DNA of 33,951 bases from Puniceicoccaceae bacterium (GTDB taxonomy: Bacteria; Verrucomicrobiota; Verrucomicrobiia; Opitutales; Coraliomargaritaceae). The stretch is from positions 1-33,951 of the forward strand of contig REBV01000126.1 in assembly GCA_007692545.1 (NCBI GenBank), in the 5' to 3' direction. Below are positions 1 to 8,434 of this stretch, one piece after another. The stretch's first letter is position 1. Each line of letters opens with the position of its first letter. The notes beneath the pieces were generated by a model, which saw only the letters and a list, made by a program, of their open reading frames with translations, was not told the DNA's origin and made no database searches. Both the position numbers and the translations under genes were made by a program.

Positions 1-1048
1 CTTCCACCATGTCGGTGGTATCGTCCATGATAATGACCCCACCGGAGCCGGACATCGAGCCGACCGCCATCAGACTATCGAAGTCCATCGGGATGTCCTC
101 GATGCCCCAGTCAAACTCGGTGCCATCCTTCAGCTTGCCTTTAAAGCGTTCGTCGGCCCGCAGTATTTTGGAGGAAGAGCCCCCCGGAATCACAGCCTTG
201 AGCGTGCGTCCGGGTTTGAGTCCACCGCAGACATCGTAAATTAACTGCCCCAGCGTAATGTCCGAACAAGCGAACTCGTAGTAGCCGGGCTTTTGCACGT
301 GGCCGGATACGCACCAGATACGTGTGCCCGTGTTGCCCGGAGTGCCAATTTTGGCAAAGGCTTCGCCCCCCATTTCAAGGACGTGCTTCACATCGCAGAG
401 TGTCTCCACGTTGTTCACGATCGTTGGGCACTGATAAGCACCCAAGGCCGCCGGAAAGTAAGGCGGCTTGATCCGTGGGTTGGCCCGGAAGCCCTCGAGT
501 GATTCAATCAGCCCGGTTTCCTCGCCACAGATGTAAGCGCCCGCACCCCGGTGCACGATGATGTCACAGGAGTAGCCGGAGCCGAGAATGTCATCCCCCA
601 GAAAGTTTTTGGCACGCGCTTCTTCGATGGCCCGCTCCAGAATCCGATACCCCTGAAAAAATTCACCCCGAATATAGATAAAGGCCAGCTTGGCTTGGAT
701 GGCATAGGCCGCACACATCATGCCCTCAATCAATTGGTGCGGGTCCTGGTGGATAATTTGCCGGTCCTTAAAGGTGCCTGGCTCCGACTCGTCTGCATTG
801 CATATCAGATAGATCGGCTTGCCCGATTTGCGGTCGAGAAACTTCCACTTCATACCAGCCGGGAAACCGGCGCCACCCCGACCCCGCACACCGGAAGTCA
901 TCACCTCTGCACAAATGTCTTCCGGCTTCATGGTGACGGCTTTCTTCAGTTGCTCGTAGCCACCATGCCTCATGTAGCAGTCGATGTCGTTGGTATAGCC
1001 CGCTTCATCGATGTGCTTAAAAATCAGTCTGGTTTCTTGAATGGCCAT
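1..1048 (-). CDS. nuoF: NADH-quinone oxidoreductase subunit F (partial)
   Basis: This is the FMN- and NADH-binding subunit of the peripheral arm of complex I, where NADH is oxidised. The gene starts at the ATG at 1048 (MAIQETRLIFKH) and leaves the window at the left edge, so about 349 of roughly 430 codons are visible. The nucleotide-binding loop GRGGAGFPAG and the stretch NADESEPGTFKDR are clear, as are GAGAYICGEETGLIESLEG and the NNVETLCDV segment. The C-terminal 4Fe-4S cysteines lie beyond the window. It is the last visible gene of nuoBCDEF, 71 bp downstream of nuoE. Because it has no stop inside the window it is easily missed by an ORF search, and short plus-strand frames over it are antisense shadows. 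The identification is very secure. Confidence 0.96.
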   Translation of the reverse strand, partial: MAIQETRLIFKHIDEAGYTNDIDCYMRHGGYEQLKKAVTMKPEDICAEVMTSGVRGRGGAGFPAGMKWKFLDRKSGKPIYLICNADESEPGTFKDRQIIHQDPHQLIEGMMCAAYAIQAKLAFIYIRGEFFQGYRILERAIEEARAKNFLGDDILGSGYSCDIIVHRGAGAYICGEETGLIESLEGFRANPRIKPPYFPAALGAYQCPTIVNNVETLCDVKHVLEMGGEAFAKIGTPGNTGTRIWCVSGHVQKPGYYEFACSDITLGQLIYDVCGGLKPGRTLKAVIPGGSSSKILRADERFKGKLKDGTEFDWGIEDIPMDFDSLMAVGSMSGSGGVIIMDDTTDMVE

Positions 1049-1072
1049 TGGTGAGAAATAAGATTTAGGAAA

Positions 1073-1088
1073 TAAGAATTAAGAAAGA
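1073..1088. repeat. Left arm of 16-bp inverted repeat flanking nuoE
   Basis: TAAGAATTAAGAAAGA in the nuoE-nuoF spacer is the exact reverse complement of 1675-1690 in the nuoD-nuoE spacer. The whole 71-bp spacer is A/G-rich on the plus strand and made of variants of GAATTAAGAAA. The two arms bracket nuoE precisely, so a nuo transcript could pair them and loop out nuoE. Confidence 0.8.
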
Positions 1089-1119
1089 GGAATTAAGAAA
1101 TAAGGATGCGTGATGGGGG

Positions 1120-1611
1120 CTACAGTCCGTTGGGCAGCTCACCGCTTTTCATTTTGGCCGCCATCTCGGCCGCCTGATCAGGATCAATGTCAGTGTATTC
1201 AGTCTCACCGACCATAACAACCGGGCCTTTCCCGCAGTCGGCATGGCACTCAACAAACTCAAGCGTCACTTTACCATCATCGCTGGTATGCCCAACCTTA
1301 CAATCGAAGGCTTCCTCGAAGCGCCGGCAGGTCTGGTAAGCACCCGCCAAAGCGCAAGGCAGCGTGCGGCAGACCCGCACGTGATACTCCCCCGTCGGCT
1401 CAGTCCGAAGCATGGGATAGAAAGTGACCAGCTCCTGGATGTTGATCGGCTGCAATTCGAGCCGCGCAGCGATCCACTCGATTGCCTCGTGGGAGAGATA
1501 GCCCTGGTCTTCCTGCACCAGATGGCAGAGCGGAAGCGCCGCACTGCGCACCGTCGGGTAGCGCGGCACGAGCTTGTCTATTTTTTCAATCGTTTCTGGT
1601 TTTAAATTCAT
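1120..1611 (-). CDS. nuoE: NADH-quinone oxidoreductase subunit E
   Basis: This is the 24-kDa thioredoxin-fold subunit of complex I, carrying the [2Fe-2S] cluster N1a and forming the NADH-oxidising module with NuoF. The 163-residue length matches the family. The four cluster ligands are in the expected pattern: Cys81 and Cys86 in VCRTLPCALAG, and Cys122 and Cys126 in VECHADCGKGP. The N-terminal helical part contains LVQEDQGYLS and ELVTFYPMLR, both typical of NuoE. The gene sits between nuoD and nuoF, but unlike nuoB-C-D, which are packed within 3-8 bp, it is separated from both neighbours by 70-90 bp of repetitive A/T-rich spacer. Confidence 0.96.
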   Translation of the reverse strand: MNLKPETIEKIDKLVPRYPTVRSAALPLCHLVQEDQGYLSHEAIEWIAARLELQPINIQELVTFYPMLRTEPTGEYHVRVCRTLPCALAGAYQTCRRFEEAFDCKVGHTSDDGKVTLEFVECHADCGKGPVVMVGETEYTDIDPDQAAEMAAKMKSGELPNGL

Positions 1612-1640
1612 AAGTCAGCGTCACCCAATTTCTTCTTCTC

Positions 1641-1680
1641 CAATTCCTCTCTCTTCTCTCCAATTCCTCTCTCTTCTTTC
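1641..1680. repeat. 20-bp tandem repeat, two units, in nuoD-nuoE spacer
   Basis: The unit CAATTCCTCTCTCTTCTCTC occupies 1641-1660 and is repeated at 1661-1680 with one change. It is pyrimidine-rich on the plus strand and therefore purine-rich (GAGAGAGG-like) in the nuo mRNA. It lies just before the nuoE start at 1611 in the direction of transcription. The GA-rich tract could contribute Shine-Dalgarno-like sequence, but this is inference. Confidence 0.75.
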
Positions 1681-1690
1681 TTAATTCTTA
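1675..1690. repeat. Right arm of 16-bp inverted repeat flanking nuoE
   Basis: TCTTTCTTAATTCTTA is the exact reverse complement of 1073-1088. It lies in the 87-bp nuoD-nuoE spacer next to the 20-bp tandem repeat. Confidence 0.8.
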
Positions 1691-1698
1691 ATTCTCCC

Positions 1699-2952
1699 CT
1701 ACCGGTCGCATTCCCCCATGACGAAGTCGAGAGATCCCAGGATCACCGTGATGTCGGTCAGATAGTGTCCGGGGATAAGCTTATCAAGAATACTTAGATT
1801 GCAGAAAGAGGGGCCGCGGATTTTCAGGCGGTAAGGCACACCCCCACCCTTCGAAACGATAAAAAAGCCGAGGGCACCCTTCGGATTTTCTGCTTCAAAG
1901 TAAACCTCGCCGGCCGGAACCTGGGGGCCTTCGGTCACGATCATGAAGTTTTGAATCAACTCCTCCATGCTGGTCAGCACCTTCGATTTGTGGGGCGCAA
2001 AGATCTTCTTGGCATCCTCAGCGTAGTAACTGCCCACGGGGAACTGGTCGATGCACTGGCGGATGATGTTTACGCTTTGCCGCACTTCCTCGGCCCGCAT
2101 CAGATAGCGGTCGTAGCAATCACCGTTCGTCCCGACCGGCACTTCAAAGTCGTATTTTTCGTAGCCGAGATAAGGCTTGTCTTTGCGGAGGTCCAAATCG
2201 ACACCGCAGGCGCGCAGGTTGGGCCCGGTGATTCCGTAAGCGATGGCATCCTCTTTCGAGATGATGCCGATGCCGACCGTGCGGTCCATAAATATACGAT
2301 TGCGGGTGAGCAATGTGTCGACCTGATCCAGCACCGGCAGCACACCCTTGCAGAATTCCAGCACCCGCCCCAGCCAGCCGTCGGGAATATCGCGGGCCAC
2401 GCCGCCGATCCGTGTATAGCTGGTGGTGAAGCGGGCGCCGGTCAGTTCCTCAAAGAGCGTGTAGAGCTTTTCACGCTCGGTGAAGGTATACATGAAGACC
2501 GTCCACGCGCCGGCATCCATGCCATAGACGCCAATCCCCAGCAGGTGGGAAGATATCCGCGCCAGTTCCGAGCACAGCAAGCGAATCGCCTGACAGCGTT
2601 CGGGCACTTCCAGCGCAGCCAGTTTCTCGACGGCCATGGCATAGGCCACGTTGTTGGCCAAAGGGGCCAGATAGTCCAGGCGATCCGTGTAGGGCACAAA
2701 CTGATTGTAGGTCATGCTCTCGGCAATTTTCTCATCGCCCCGGTGCAAATAGCCCAGCACCGGCTCACACCTTTTCACGATGTCGCCGTCCAACTCCATC
2801 ATCAGGCGGAGCACCCCGTGAGTCGTCGGGTGCGAGGGGCCGACATTCAGGGCCATAGCCTCACCCTGCAACTCGCTGCCGAGATCGGAGCTGATCTGAC
2901 TGCTGCGGGCGCCGAGGTCGCCGATCGAAATTTCTTTGGTAGTCGTGGCCAT
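1699..2952 (-). CDS. nuoD: NADH-quinone oxidoreductase subunit D
   Basis: This is the 49-kDa subunit of complex I, which with NuoB forms the quinone-reduction site at the junction with the membrane arm. The 417-residue protein has the family hallmarks: LNVGPSHPTTHGVLRLMMELDGD near the N terminus (contains the quinone-site histidines), EPVLGYLHRGDEKIAE, and the C-terminal end FVMGECDR. Residues 1-32 before MALNVGP form a polar extension. An internal start there is possible, but the upstream ATG is 8 bp from the nuoC stop and fits tight operon packing. The gene lies between nuoC and nuoE. A long antisense frame over it is a shadow. Confidence 0.97.
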   Translation of the reverse strand: MATTTKEISIGDLGARSSQISSDLGSELQGEAMALNVGPSHPTTHGVLRLMMELDGDIVKRCEPVLGYLHRGDEKIAESMTYNQFVPYTDRLDYLAPLANNVAYAMAVEKLAALEVPERCQAIRLLCSELARISSHLLGIGVYGMDAGAWTVFMYTFTEREKLYTLFEELTGARFTTSYTRIGGVARDIPDGWLGRVLEFCKGVLPVLDQVDTLLTRNRIFMDRTVGIGIISKEDAIAYGITGPNLRACGVDLDLRKDKPYLGYEKYDFEVPVGTNGDCYDRYLMRAEEVRQSVNIIRQCIDQFPVGSYYAEDAKKIFAPHKSKVLTSMEELIQNFMIVTEGPQVPAGEVYFEAENPKGALGFFIVSKGGGVPYRLKIRGPSFCNLSILDKLIPGHYLTDITVILGSLDFVMGECDR

Positions 2953-2960
2953 TGGATCGT

Positions 2961-3605
2961 TTATCTCGCTAAATCTGTGGAGTCTTCACTGCGGTCGGTC
3001 GGTTTTTCGTGGCTTTCCGTCCAACTCTCGTCGCGGGCTTGGGGCTCCGTCTCGCTCATGGGACCATCCCCGGAGGAAACAAAGGGTCCGCCCATCATCG
3101 GTGCTGCGATAACCTTGGCCTGGGTGGCCTCGGCCACATCGGCGGCGGGGAGTGGCACCTCGATTCCGGCCAATGGGAAATCTTTGCGCAGCGGGTGGTA
3201 GGGATAGGCATCCCACATTAAAATCCGACGCAGATCAGGATGCCCTTCATAGCGAATCCCCATCAGGTCGAAGGTCTCGCGCTCGTGCCAGTTGGCCGCC
3301 GCAAACACGCCACAGATCGAAGGCAGCGTCGGGAAAATATCGTCAGCACAATCGACTGCAATCCGCAGGTAATCGTGCTTCGTCGTGGAGAGCAGATGAT
3401 AAAACCCGGTAAAGCGCGGGCTCTGCGCGTCCCAATCGACTGCCGTCACGTCGATCAGCATATCGTAGCCGAACTCATCGCGCAGAATCGTGCAGAGCTC
3501 GACCAGCTTATCAGCGGGGCAATTGACAGCCAAATGATCCGAGGACGGGCGCTCTGATAAATAATCAAAGCGCTCTTTAAATTGAGCTAATTCGCTCTGT
3601 AGCAT
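2961..3605 (-). CDS. nuoC: NADH-quinone oxidoreductase subunit C
   Basis: This is the 30-kDa subunit of the complex I connecting module. The signature ERETFDLMGIRYEGHPDLRR is present, followed by ILMWDAYPYHPLRKDFPL, and the upstream part contains DVTAVDWDAQSPRF. The first 150 residues cover the whole conserved domain. The last 65 or so residues, after PLRKDFPLAG, are an acidic, serine- and glutamate-rich tail of low complexity that is longer than in most NuoC proteins. NuoC and NuoD are separate here, as in most bacteria outside the enterics. It is spaced 3 bp from nuoB and 8 bp from nuoD, so the genes are almost certainly co-transcribed. Confidence 0.96.
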   Translation of the reverse strand: MLQSELAQFKERFDYLSERPSSDHLAVNCPADKLVELCTILRDEFGYDMLIDVTAVDWDAQSPRFTGFYHLLSTTKHDYLRIAVDCADDIFPTLPSICGVFAAANWHERETFDLMGIRYEGHPDLRRILMWDAYPYHPLRKDFPLAGIEVPLPAADVAEATQAKVIAAPMMGGPFVSSGDGPMSETEPQARDESWTESHEKPTDRSEDSTDLAR

Positions 3606-3608
3606 GGC

Positions 3609-4163
3609 TTAACTTTCCTTTCCAGCCCCCGCCAAGGCCGCTGTTTGAGCGGGCTGGTGGTTTCGTGCAGTCAAATTCCTGGCGGAACGTTCCCGGCCAA
3701 TCTTATCCTGCAGTTTAATCATCGCATCGAGCAATGCTTCCGGGCGCGGCGGACAGCCGCTGACATAGACATCCACTGGAATAATACGATCGACGCCCTG
3801 CATCGTCGCATACGAACGATACATACCACCCGTGCTGGCACAGGCCCCCATGGCCACCACCCACTTCGGCTCAGCCATTTGCTCGTAAATCCGGCGGACA
3901 ACCTCCGCCATTTTATACGTCACAGTGCCGGCCACAATCATACAGTCTGCCTGACGGGGAGAAAAGCGCATCACTTCCATGCCGAAGCGCGAAATATCAA
4001 AACGAGAGGCACCCGCCGCCATCAACTCGATCGCACAGCAGGCCAAACCCATCGGCATCGGCCAGACCGAATGCTTCCGAATCCAATTAATAACAGCATC
4101 CGCTTGAGTGACAATAATCTCACCCTCTACTTTACTGTCGTAAGCTAAATTTGTGTTTTGCAT
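3609..4163 (-). CDS. nuoB: NADH-quinone oxidoreductase subunit B
   Basis: This is the 20-kDa subunit that carries the N2 [4Fe-4S] cluster, the last cluster before quinone. The 184-residue protein shows all four ligands: the tandem Cys42-Cys43 in [18 protein letters not shown], Cys108 in [12 protein letters not shown], and Cys137 in [13 protein letters not shown]. The C-terminal 30 residues are a poorly conserved tail. It is the first gene of the visible operon. The usual upstream neighbour nuoA is absent: the 170 bp upstream hold no reading frame and then an insertion-sequence remnant begins. NuoA must be elsewhere or in another cluster if this complex is complete. Confidence 0.97.
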   Translation of the reverse strand: MQNTNLAYDSKVEGEIIVTQADAVINWIRKHSVWPMPMGLACCAIELMAAGASRFDISRFGMEVMRFSPRQADCMIVAGTVTYKMAEVVRRIYEQMAEPKWVVAMGACASTGGMYRSYATMQGVDRIIPVDVYVSGCPPRPEALLDAMIKLQDKIGRERSARNLTARNHQPAQTAALAGAGKES

Positions 4164-4335
4164 AATACGTCGGTACTGAGCGCCCCCAAACTCCCAAAGA
4201 CTCGGAACTTAGTTTGAGACCTTTTTCATGCAAGCAACAATTTGATTTTATCGCAATTCCGGCGATAGTTTGACCAAAAGGTAAAATTAGCTAGGCCCAA
4301 GCACTGAATCGTATCGGGGTGCCCCAGGAGGGTGC

Positions 4336-4363
4336 GTGTCCCCTGCCATTACCCCATAAATAA
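4336..4363 (+). repeat. Left terminal inverted repeat of IS remnant
   Basis: A 28-bp repeat that reads GTGTCCCCTGCCATTACCCC then ATAAATAA, complementary to 5572-5599 with one mismatch at the G of CTGCC. Confidence 0.85.
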
Positions 4364-4401
4364 TTCTGATCATCCTTAAATTGGTGCGCATTGTTATGTG
4401 C

Positions 4402-5547
4402 ATGAAAGAGCAAAGCCAAATCAACCAAGTTCTTTCGGCGCCAGCGTCGATTGAGTATATCCAGAGTTATCTAAGCGATCACACGGCTATCAAGCGCGTG
4501 GAGCTTGCTGCGCATCTGTGTGAACACTTTGGTTTTTTCGACGCCAAGGGGCGAGCGCAAATCCAGACAACGGCGCATTCACTCCGGCAACTGGATCGCT
4601 CAGGTAAGTTATCTTTACCAAAGATCAGAACAAGAAGTAGCCAAACACGCCAGCCCAGTCGATTAACTGGCGGTGTTCCGTGAGGCGGCGCAAGCACTTG
4701 GTCAAGATTATCGGGATGAGTCCTTTGAAAACATGCTCAAGCCTCATCGCGGGCAGACCATTGCACGGATGCGAGGACAGTCGGTGGTATTGGCGATTCA
4801 GGATACCAGCGAACTGAACTTCAATAGTTTGAATGCCTGCACCGGACTGGGCGTCAATGGGAAGAACTCCAGTAAGGGCGCCGGATCGAAGGGGCTGAAG
4901 CTACACAGCACCTTTGTCGTCAATGACGATGGCGGTCTGCCCCTGGGCGTTTTGCGTTCGGACTGCTATGCCCGTAAAAGCACCCCCGGGCGCAGTAACA
5001 GCAAGCGGCATTGAACTGCCGCCGCCGGACTCGACGCTCCATCGCAACAAGCAGCCGGTCAAGTTGTGGATGGTTCATTTGGGGGAGGTTGACACTCCCG
5101 CAGACATCAAGCCAATCGAGTGGTTTTTGATCACGACCCTGCCAGTGAAAAACGATGCCGACGCACTGCAATGCGTGAGGTGGTATCGGGCCAGATGGCG
5201 CATCGAAGAATGGCACCGCGTGCTTAAAAGCGGCTGCAACATAGAAAAGGTGAAAAACCGCACCGCCGGAAAATATCAAACGAGCTATCGCCGTGGACTT
5301 GGTCGTCGCATGACGCATCATCTTAATGAGCCTGCTGGGGCGTCAGTGCGGGGAACTGTCCGCCGAGCTTATCTTCACGCCACTGGAGCTTGAGGTGTTG
5401 AAAGCCTACGCTCAAAAAAAACTACCCGTGCCTGTCACAATCTCTGAAGCCACCAGGATAGTCGCCCTAATGGGAGGCTATCTTGACGCGGGCCGCTCGC
5501 CACGGCCACCGGGTTTTCAAATATATTGGCGGGGTTATCGAAAATGA
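4402..5547 (+). pseudogene. IS4-family transposase pseudogene (frameshifted, internally deleted)
   Basis: Three consecutive frames carry parts of one protein. Frame 1 (4402-4683) holds an N-terminal winged-helix-like segment, IEYIQSYLSDHTAIKRVELA then LCEHFGFFDAKGRAQ, resembling the DruA/DUF4338-type domain fused to some IS4 transposases. Frame 2 (about 4660-5014) has MLKPHRGQTIARMRGQ and VVLAIQDTSELNF with the first catalytic Asp. Frame 3 (about 5016-5320) has PIEWFLITTLPV and WYRARWRIEEWHRVLKSG, the Y-R-E-K motif with the catalytic Glu. Frame 1 resumes near 5326 with the C-terminal GGYLDAGRSP and YWRGYRK segment typical of Tn5-type proteins. The DruA core and the region carrying the second catalytic Asp are missing, so the enzyme is dead. 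The family assignment is confident; the DruA-like label is tentative. Confidence 0.85.
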
Positions 5548-5571
5548 CAGGATATGTGTGAAGCTCATGAG

Positions 5572-5599
5572 TTATTTATGGGGTAATGGAAGGGGACAC
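5572..5599 (-). repeat. Right terminal inverted repeat of IS remnant
   Basis: TTATTTATGGGGTAATGGAA then GGGGACAC, the inverted partner of 4336-4363 (27 of 28 positions). Confidence 0.85.
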
Positions 5600-5615
5600 C
5601 CGCACTCCGTAAAAG

Positions 5616-5697
<82 letters not shown>

Positions 5698-5784
5698 ATG
5701 TGGTGAGAAGGTGTGATTTCGTCCGACAGCTATGTCAACCCGAATTATAGTAAGTCAGGCATGATTCGCATGCTCCCCCCCTGC

Positions 5785-6618
5785 TTAAGGTAGCCACGGG
5801 TATTTTTTATAGTCAGGGGCACGTTTTTCATTCCAGGCCTTACGCCCTTCTTCGCCCTCTTCGGTCAAGTAATAGAGCAAGGTGGCGTTGCCAGCCAGTT
5901 CCTGCAGGCCCTGTTGACCATCGACGTCGGCGTTGAAGGCTGACTTGAGGCAGCGAATGGATAGCGGGCTATGTTGCAGAATTTCCCGGGCCCATTGCAC
6001 GCCCTCAGCTTCGAGCGATTCGTAAGGCACCACTTTATTGACCAGGCCCATATCGAGGGCTTCCTGGGCATTGTATTGACGACATAGGTACCAAATTTCA
6101 CGGGCTTTTTTGTGGCCGACGATCCGGGCTAGATAGCTGGAGCCGAAGCCACCATCAAAGCTGCCGACCTTGGGGCCCGTTTGCCCAAACACGGCATTGT
6201 CGGCAGCGATGCTTAGATCGCACACGACATGCAGCACGTGCCCCCCGCCGATGGCGTAGCCCGCGACCAGAGCGATAATGACCTTAGGCATGGAGCGGAT
6301 GAGTTTTTGCAGGTCGAGCACGTTGAGCCGGGGCACGCCGTCCTTACCCATATAACCACCCGCCTGGTGGCCGCGTATTTTTTGATCGCCGCCGGCACAG
6401 AAGGCAAATTTCCCATCGGTCTGTGGGTTGAAGCCGGTCAGAAGAACCACCCCAATCGAAGTATCGTCCTTGGCATCGGTAAAGGCCTCGATCATCTCGG
6501 CCACGGTATCGGGCGTAAATGCATTGCGCCGATGCGGACGATTGATCGTGACCTTGGCGATGCCATCGCACTTCTCGTAAATAATATCTTCAAATTCGCG
6601 GACTTTTTTCCAGTTCAT
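5785..6618 (-). CDS. menB: 1,4-dihydroxy-2-naphthoyl-CoA synthase
   Basis: This crotonase-fold enzyme closes the second ring of menaquinone, converting o-succinylbenzoyl-CoA to DHNA-CoA in the cytoplasm. The 277-residue length is normal. MenB-specific features are the insertion [19 protein letters not shown], the oxyanion-hole segment [20 protein letters not shown], the active-site loop [16 protein letters not shown], and the C-terminal end [13 protein letters not shown]. These separate it from general enoyl-CoA hydratases. It stands alone among men genes here, followed by tRNA-Leu. Its presence suggests the nearby complex I feeds a menaquinone pool. The start ATG at 6618 ([12 protein letters not shown]) matches the family. 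Confidence 0.96.
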   Translation of the reverse strand: MNWKKVREFEDIIYEKCDGIAKVTINRPHRRNAFTPDTVAEMIEAFTDAKDDTSIGVVLLTGFNPQTDGKFAFCAGGDQKIRGHQAGGYMGKDGVPRLNVLDLQKLIRSMPKVIIALVAGYAIGGGHVLHVVCDLSIAADNAVFGQTGPKVGSFDGGFGSSYLARIVGHKKAREIWYLCRQYNAQEALDMGLVNKVVPYESLEAEGVQWAREILQHSPLSIRCLKSAFNADVDGQQGLQELAGNATLLYYLTEEGEEGRKAWNEKRAPDYKKYPWLP

Positions 6619-6677
6619 AAGCTTAGATAAAACACCAATCCGGGGAATGACAACTGTCTTGGAAACGAATGCTGGAA

Positions 6678-6899
6678 CTAATAATGCGGTGGTTTTTCAT
6701 CGGCCGGCATTTCGTCGGCACTACTGGAGCTCAGCTCTGCAATGGCGGCCAGTTGCGCTTTCTGATCTTTGGCGACTTTGATCAGCGCATCGACTTTTTG
6801 GGCAAGCCGGTAAATTTCCGTATCCTGTTCGGTGACGTGGCGTTCCAGCGCCGTGATGCGGGAGGCAAGTATTTCGTCGTTGGGTGCTTGATCGGTCAT
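6678..6899 (-). CDS. SlyX family protein
   Basis: This is a small coiled-coil protein of 73 residues when started at the ATG at 6899 ([15 protein letters not shown]). Heptad-like hydrophobic spacing runs through [20 protein letters not shown], and the protein ends EKPPHY, the terminal PPHY being characteristic of SlyX proteins. The molecular role of SlyX is not known. An in-frame extension to 7007 exists, but it has poor codon quality and would overlap the divergent gene, so the shorter form is preferred. It lies 59 bp upstream of menB in the same orientation and may be co-transcribed with it. Confidence 0.75.
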   Translation of the reverse strand: MTDQAPNDEILASRITALERHVTEQDTEIYRLAQKVDALIKVAKDQKAQLAAIAELSSSSADEMPADEKPPHY

Positions 6900-7035
6900 A
6901 GTCGGTAGCTTCATCTCTTTGCAGGATCTGTTGATAACTGATAATTCACAAGGATTTTTCAGACTTGGTGAATTCGATTTCTCCCGATATACCTCCGCCA
7001 ATGACAAAACGCAGACTCCAGGAGTGGATCACCCA

Positions 7036-8394
7036 ATGAAATTTATCGACCTCAACCGACATGGTGAAATCGGCGCGAATTCCACCTTCGTGCAGATTGG
7101 CAGCTTCAATATTCTCATCGACTCAGGCTTGAACCCGAAGAAGCTCGGCTATGACGCCCTGCCCGACTTCGAACCGATCGAGCATCTGGATCTGGATTTG
7201 ATCGTGCTGACGCACTGCCACCTCGACCATTTGGGCTCCATGCCCATCGTCACAGCCAACAATCCGAAGGCACCGGTCATCACGGCCGCGCCCAATGTGA
7301 CCCTCGCCCCCCGGATGCTGCGTAATTCGATCAACGTGATGAAGCGTCAGCGTGAAGAACACGGCATCGCGGAGTATCCGCTCTTTTTACATCGAGATGT
7401 GGCCCAGTTCACCCGGCAACTCACGATTCAACGCTTTGAACATGGCGAAATCTACCGCAAGGGCAAGGACCAGATCGAGGTCATACTCCACCCGGCGGGC
7501 CACGTGGCCGGGGCCGCCGCCGTGGAGCTGATCTATCAGAAGCGACGAATTGTTTTCAGCGGGGATGTTCTCTTCACCGCGCAGCGCACACTGCCCGGCG
7601 CACACCTGCCCAAAGGCCCCATCGATACGCTCGTGCTGGAGACGACGCGAGGAGCTAAAGGCCGCCAGTCGAACAAGAGTCGCGATAGCGAAGTGGATAA
7701 ACTGCTCGATCAGATTGGTGCCATCCTTGAGCGCGACGGCAGCTGCCTGATACCGGTTTTCGCGCTGGGCCGTATGCAGGAGCTGTTTAAAATCCTCTAT
7801 GAAGCCCGCAGCTTCGGCCGCCTACCCAAGAGCCCGATCTATGCCGCCGGGCTTGGGATGGCCATTTGCGAATACTTCGACAAGATCCGCCAGCAGACTC
7901 AACTCATCGATTTCGACATCAAGATGCTGGATAAAATGAAGGTCCGCGCGGTCGACATGAATATGCGTCCGGGCCGAGACTTGCCCCGCAAGGGTATCTA
8001 CCTCGTCAGCAGTGGCATGATGGTCGAGCACACGCCTTCCTACAAAGTCGCCGCTTCCCTCCTGCCACATGCGGCGAACGGTATTTGCTTTGTCGGCTAT
8101 TGCGATCCGGATACACCGGGCGGCCAGTTGCTGGCCGATCAGGCAGCGGACACCTTTTTCTTCGATGCGCTGGACTACAATGCACCGATCCGCGCTTCGA
8201 TTGATCACTTCGACTTGAGCGGGCACGCCGACCGCGAAGAGCTCGTTGACTATGCGGAAGAAAGTGCTGCCCGGGCCATTGTCCTGGCCCATGGGGATAC
8301 GAATGCCCGCGCCTGGTTTGAGGCGGAGCTGACCGCACGCATGCCCAAGTCCAGTATACTCGATCCCGAGCCGCTGGTTGAGTACACAATTTAG
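7036..8394 (+). CDS. Beta-CASP metallo-beta-lactamase-fold RNA-processing exonuclease
   Basis: This is a 452-residue member of the metallo-beta-lactamase/beta-CASP nuclease family (the YSH1/CPSF-like group), predicted to cut or degrade RNA. The metal-binding motif is H60-C-H62-L-D64-H65 in VLTHCHLDHLGSMP. Further motifs are PAGHVAGAA, FSGDVLFTAQRTLPG, the beta-CASP motif A region GRMQELFKILYEA, VSSGMMVEHTP, and the C-terminal histidine motif FDLSGHADREELVDY. The start is placed at the ATG at 7036 because AGGAG lies at 7019-7023. A longer TTG-initiated frame from 6919 adds 39 residues without family resemblance. The gene is divergent from the SlyX-like gene. The exact substrate is unknown. Confidence 0.88.
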   Translation: MKFIDLNRHGEIGANSTFVQIGSFNILIDSGLNPKKLGYDALPDFEPIEHLDLDLIVLTHCHLDHLGSMPIVTANNPKAPVITAAPNVTLAPRMLRNSINVMKRQREEHGIAEYPLFLHRDVAQFTRQLTIQRFEHGEIYRKGKDQIEVILHPAGHVAGAAAVELIYQKRRIVFSGDVLFTAQRTLPGAHLPKGPIDTLVLETTRGAKGRQSNKSRDSEVDKLLDQIGAILERDGSCLIPVFALGRMQELFKILYEARSFGRLPKSPIYAAGLGMAICEYFDKIRQQTQLIDFDIKMLDKMKVRAVDMNMRPGRDLPRKGIYLVSSGMMVEHTPSYKVAASLLPHAANGICFVGYCDPDTPGGQLLADQAADTFFFDALDYNAPIRASIDHFDLSGHADREELVDYAEESAARAIVLAHGDTNARAWFEAELTARMPKSSILDPEPLVEYTI

Positions 8395-8434
8395 GCCGGG
8401 GCCTTACTTTTAATCCTGATTAGCTGAGCACAGT

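Larger units (their letters stand above)
4336..5599 (+). mobile_element. Decayed IS4-family (Tn5-like) insertion sequence
   Basis: The element is bounded by 28-bp terminal inverted repeats at 4336-4363 and 5572-5599 with one mismatch, outer sequence GTGTCCCCT and inner ATTACCCCATAAATAA. The ends can be extended outward to about 4327 and 5608 (GGAG on both sides) with several mismatches. No target-site duplication is visible. Inside are pieces of one transposase in three frames, with two internal deletions, so it cannot be autonomous but could be mobilised in trans. It lies between nuoB and tRNA-Leu, with its right end about 8-16 bp from the tRNA 3' end. Confidence 0.85.

Noticed and set aside
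1641-1680. CRISPR-like repeats
   Set aside because: Only two adjacent units without spacers, and no cas genes in the window. It is a simple tandem duplication.
1951-3201. 416-codon plus-strand frame over nuoD and nuoC
   Set aside because: It is antisense to two strongly conserved complex I genes and has no recognisable family.
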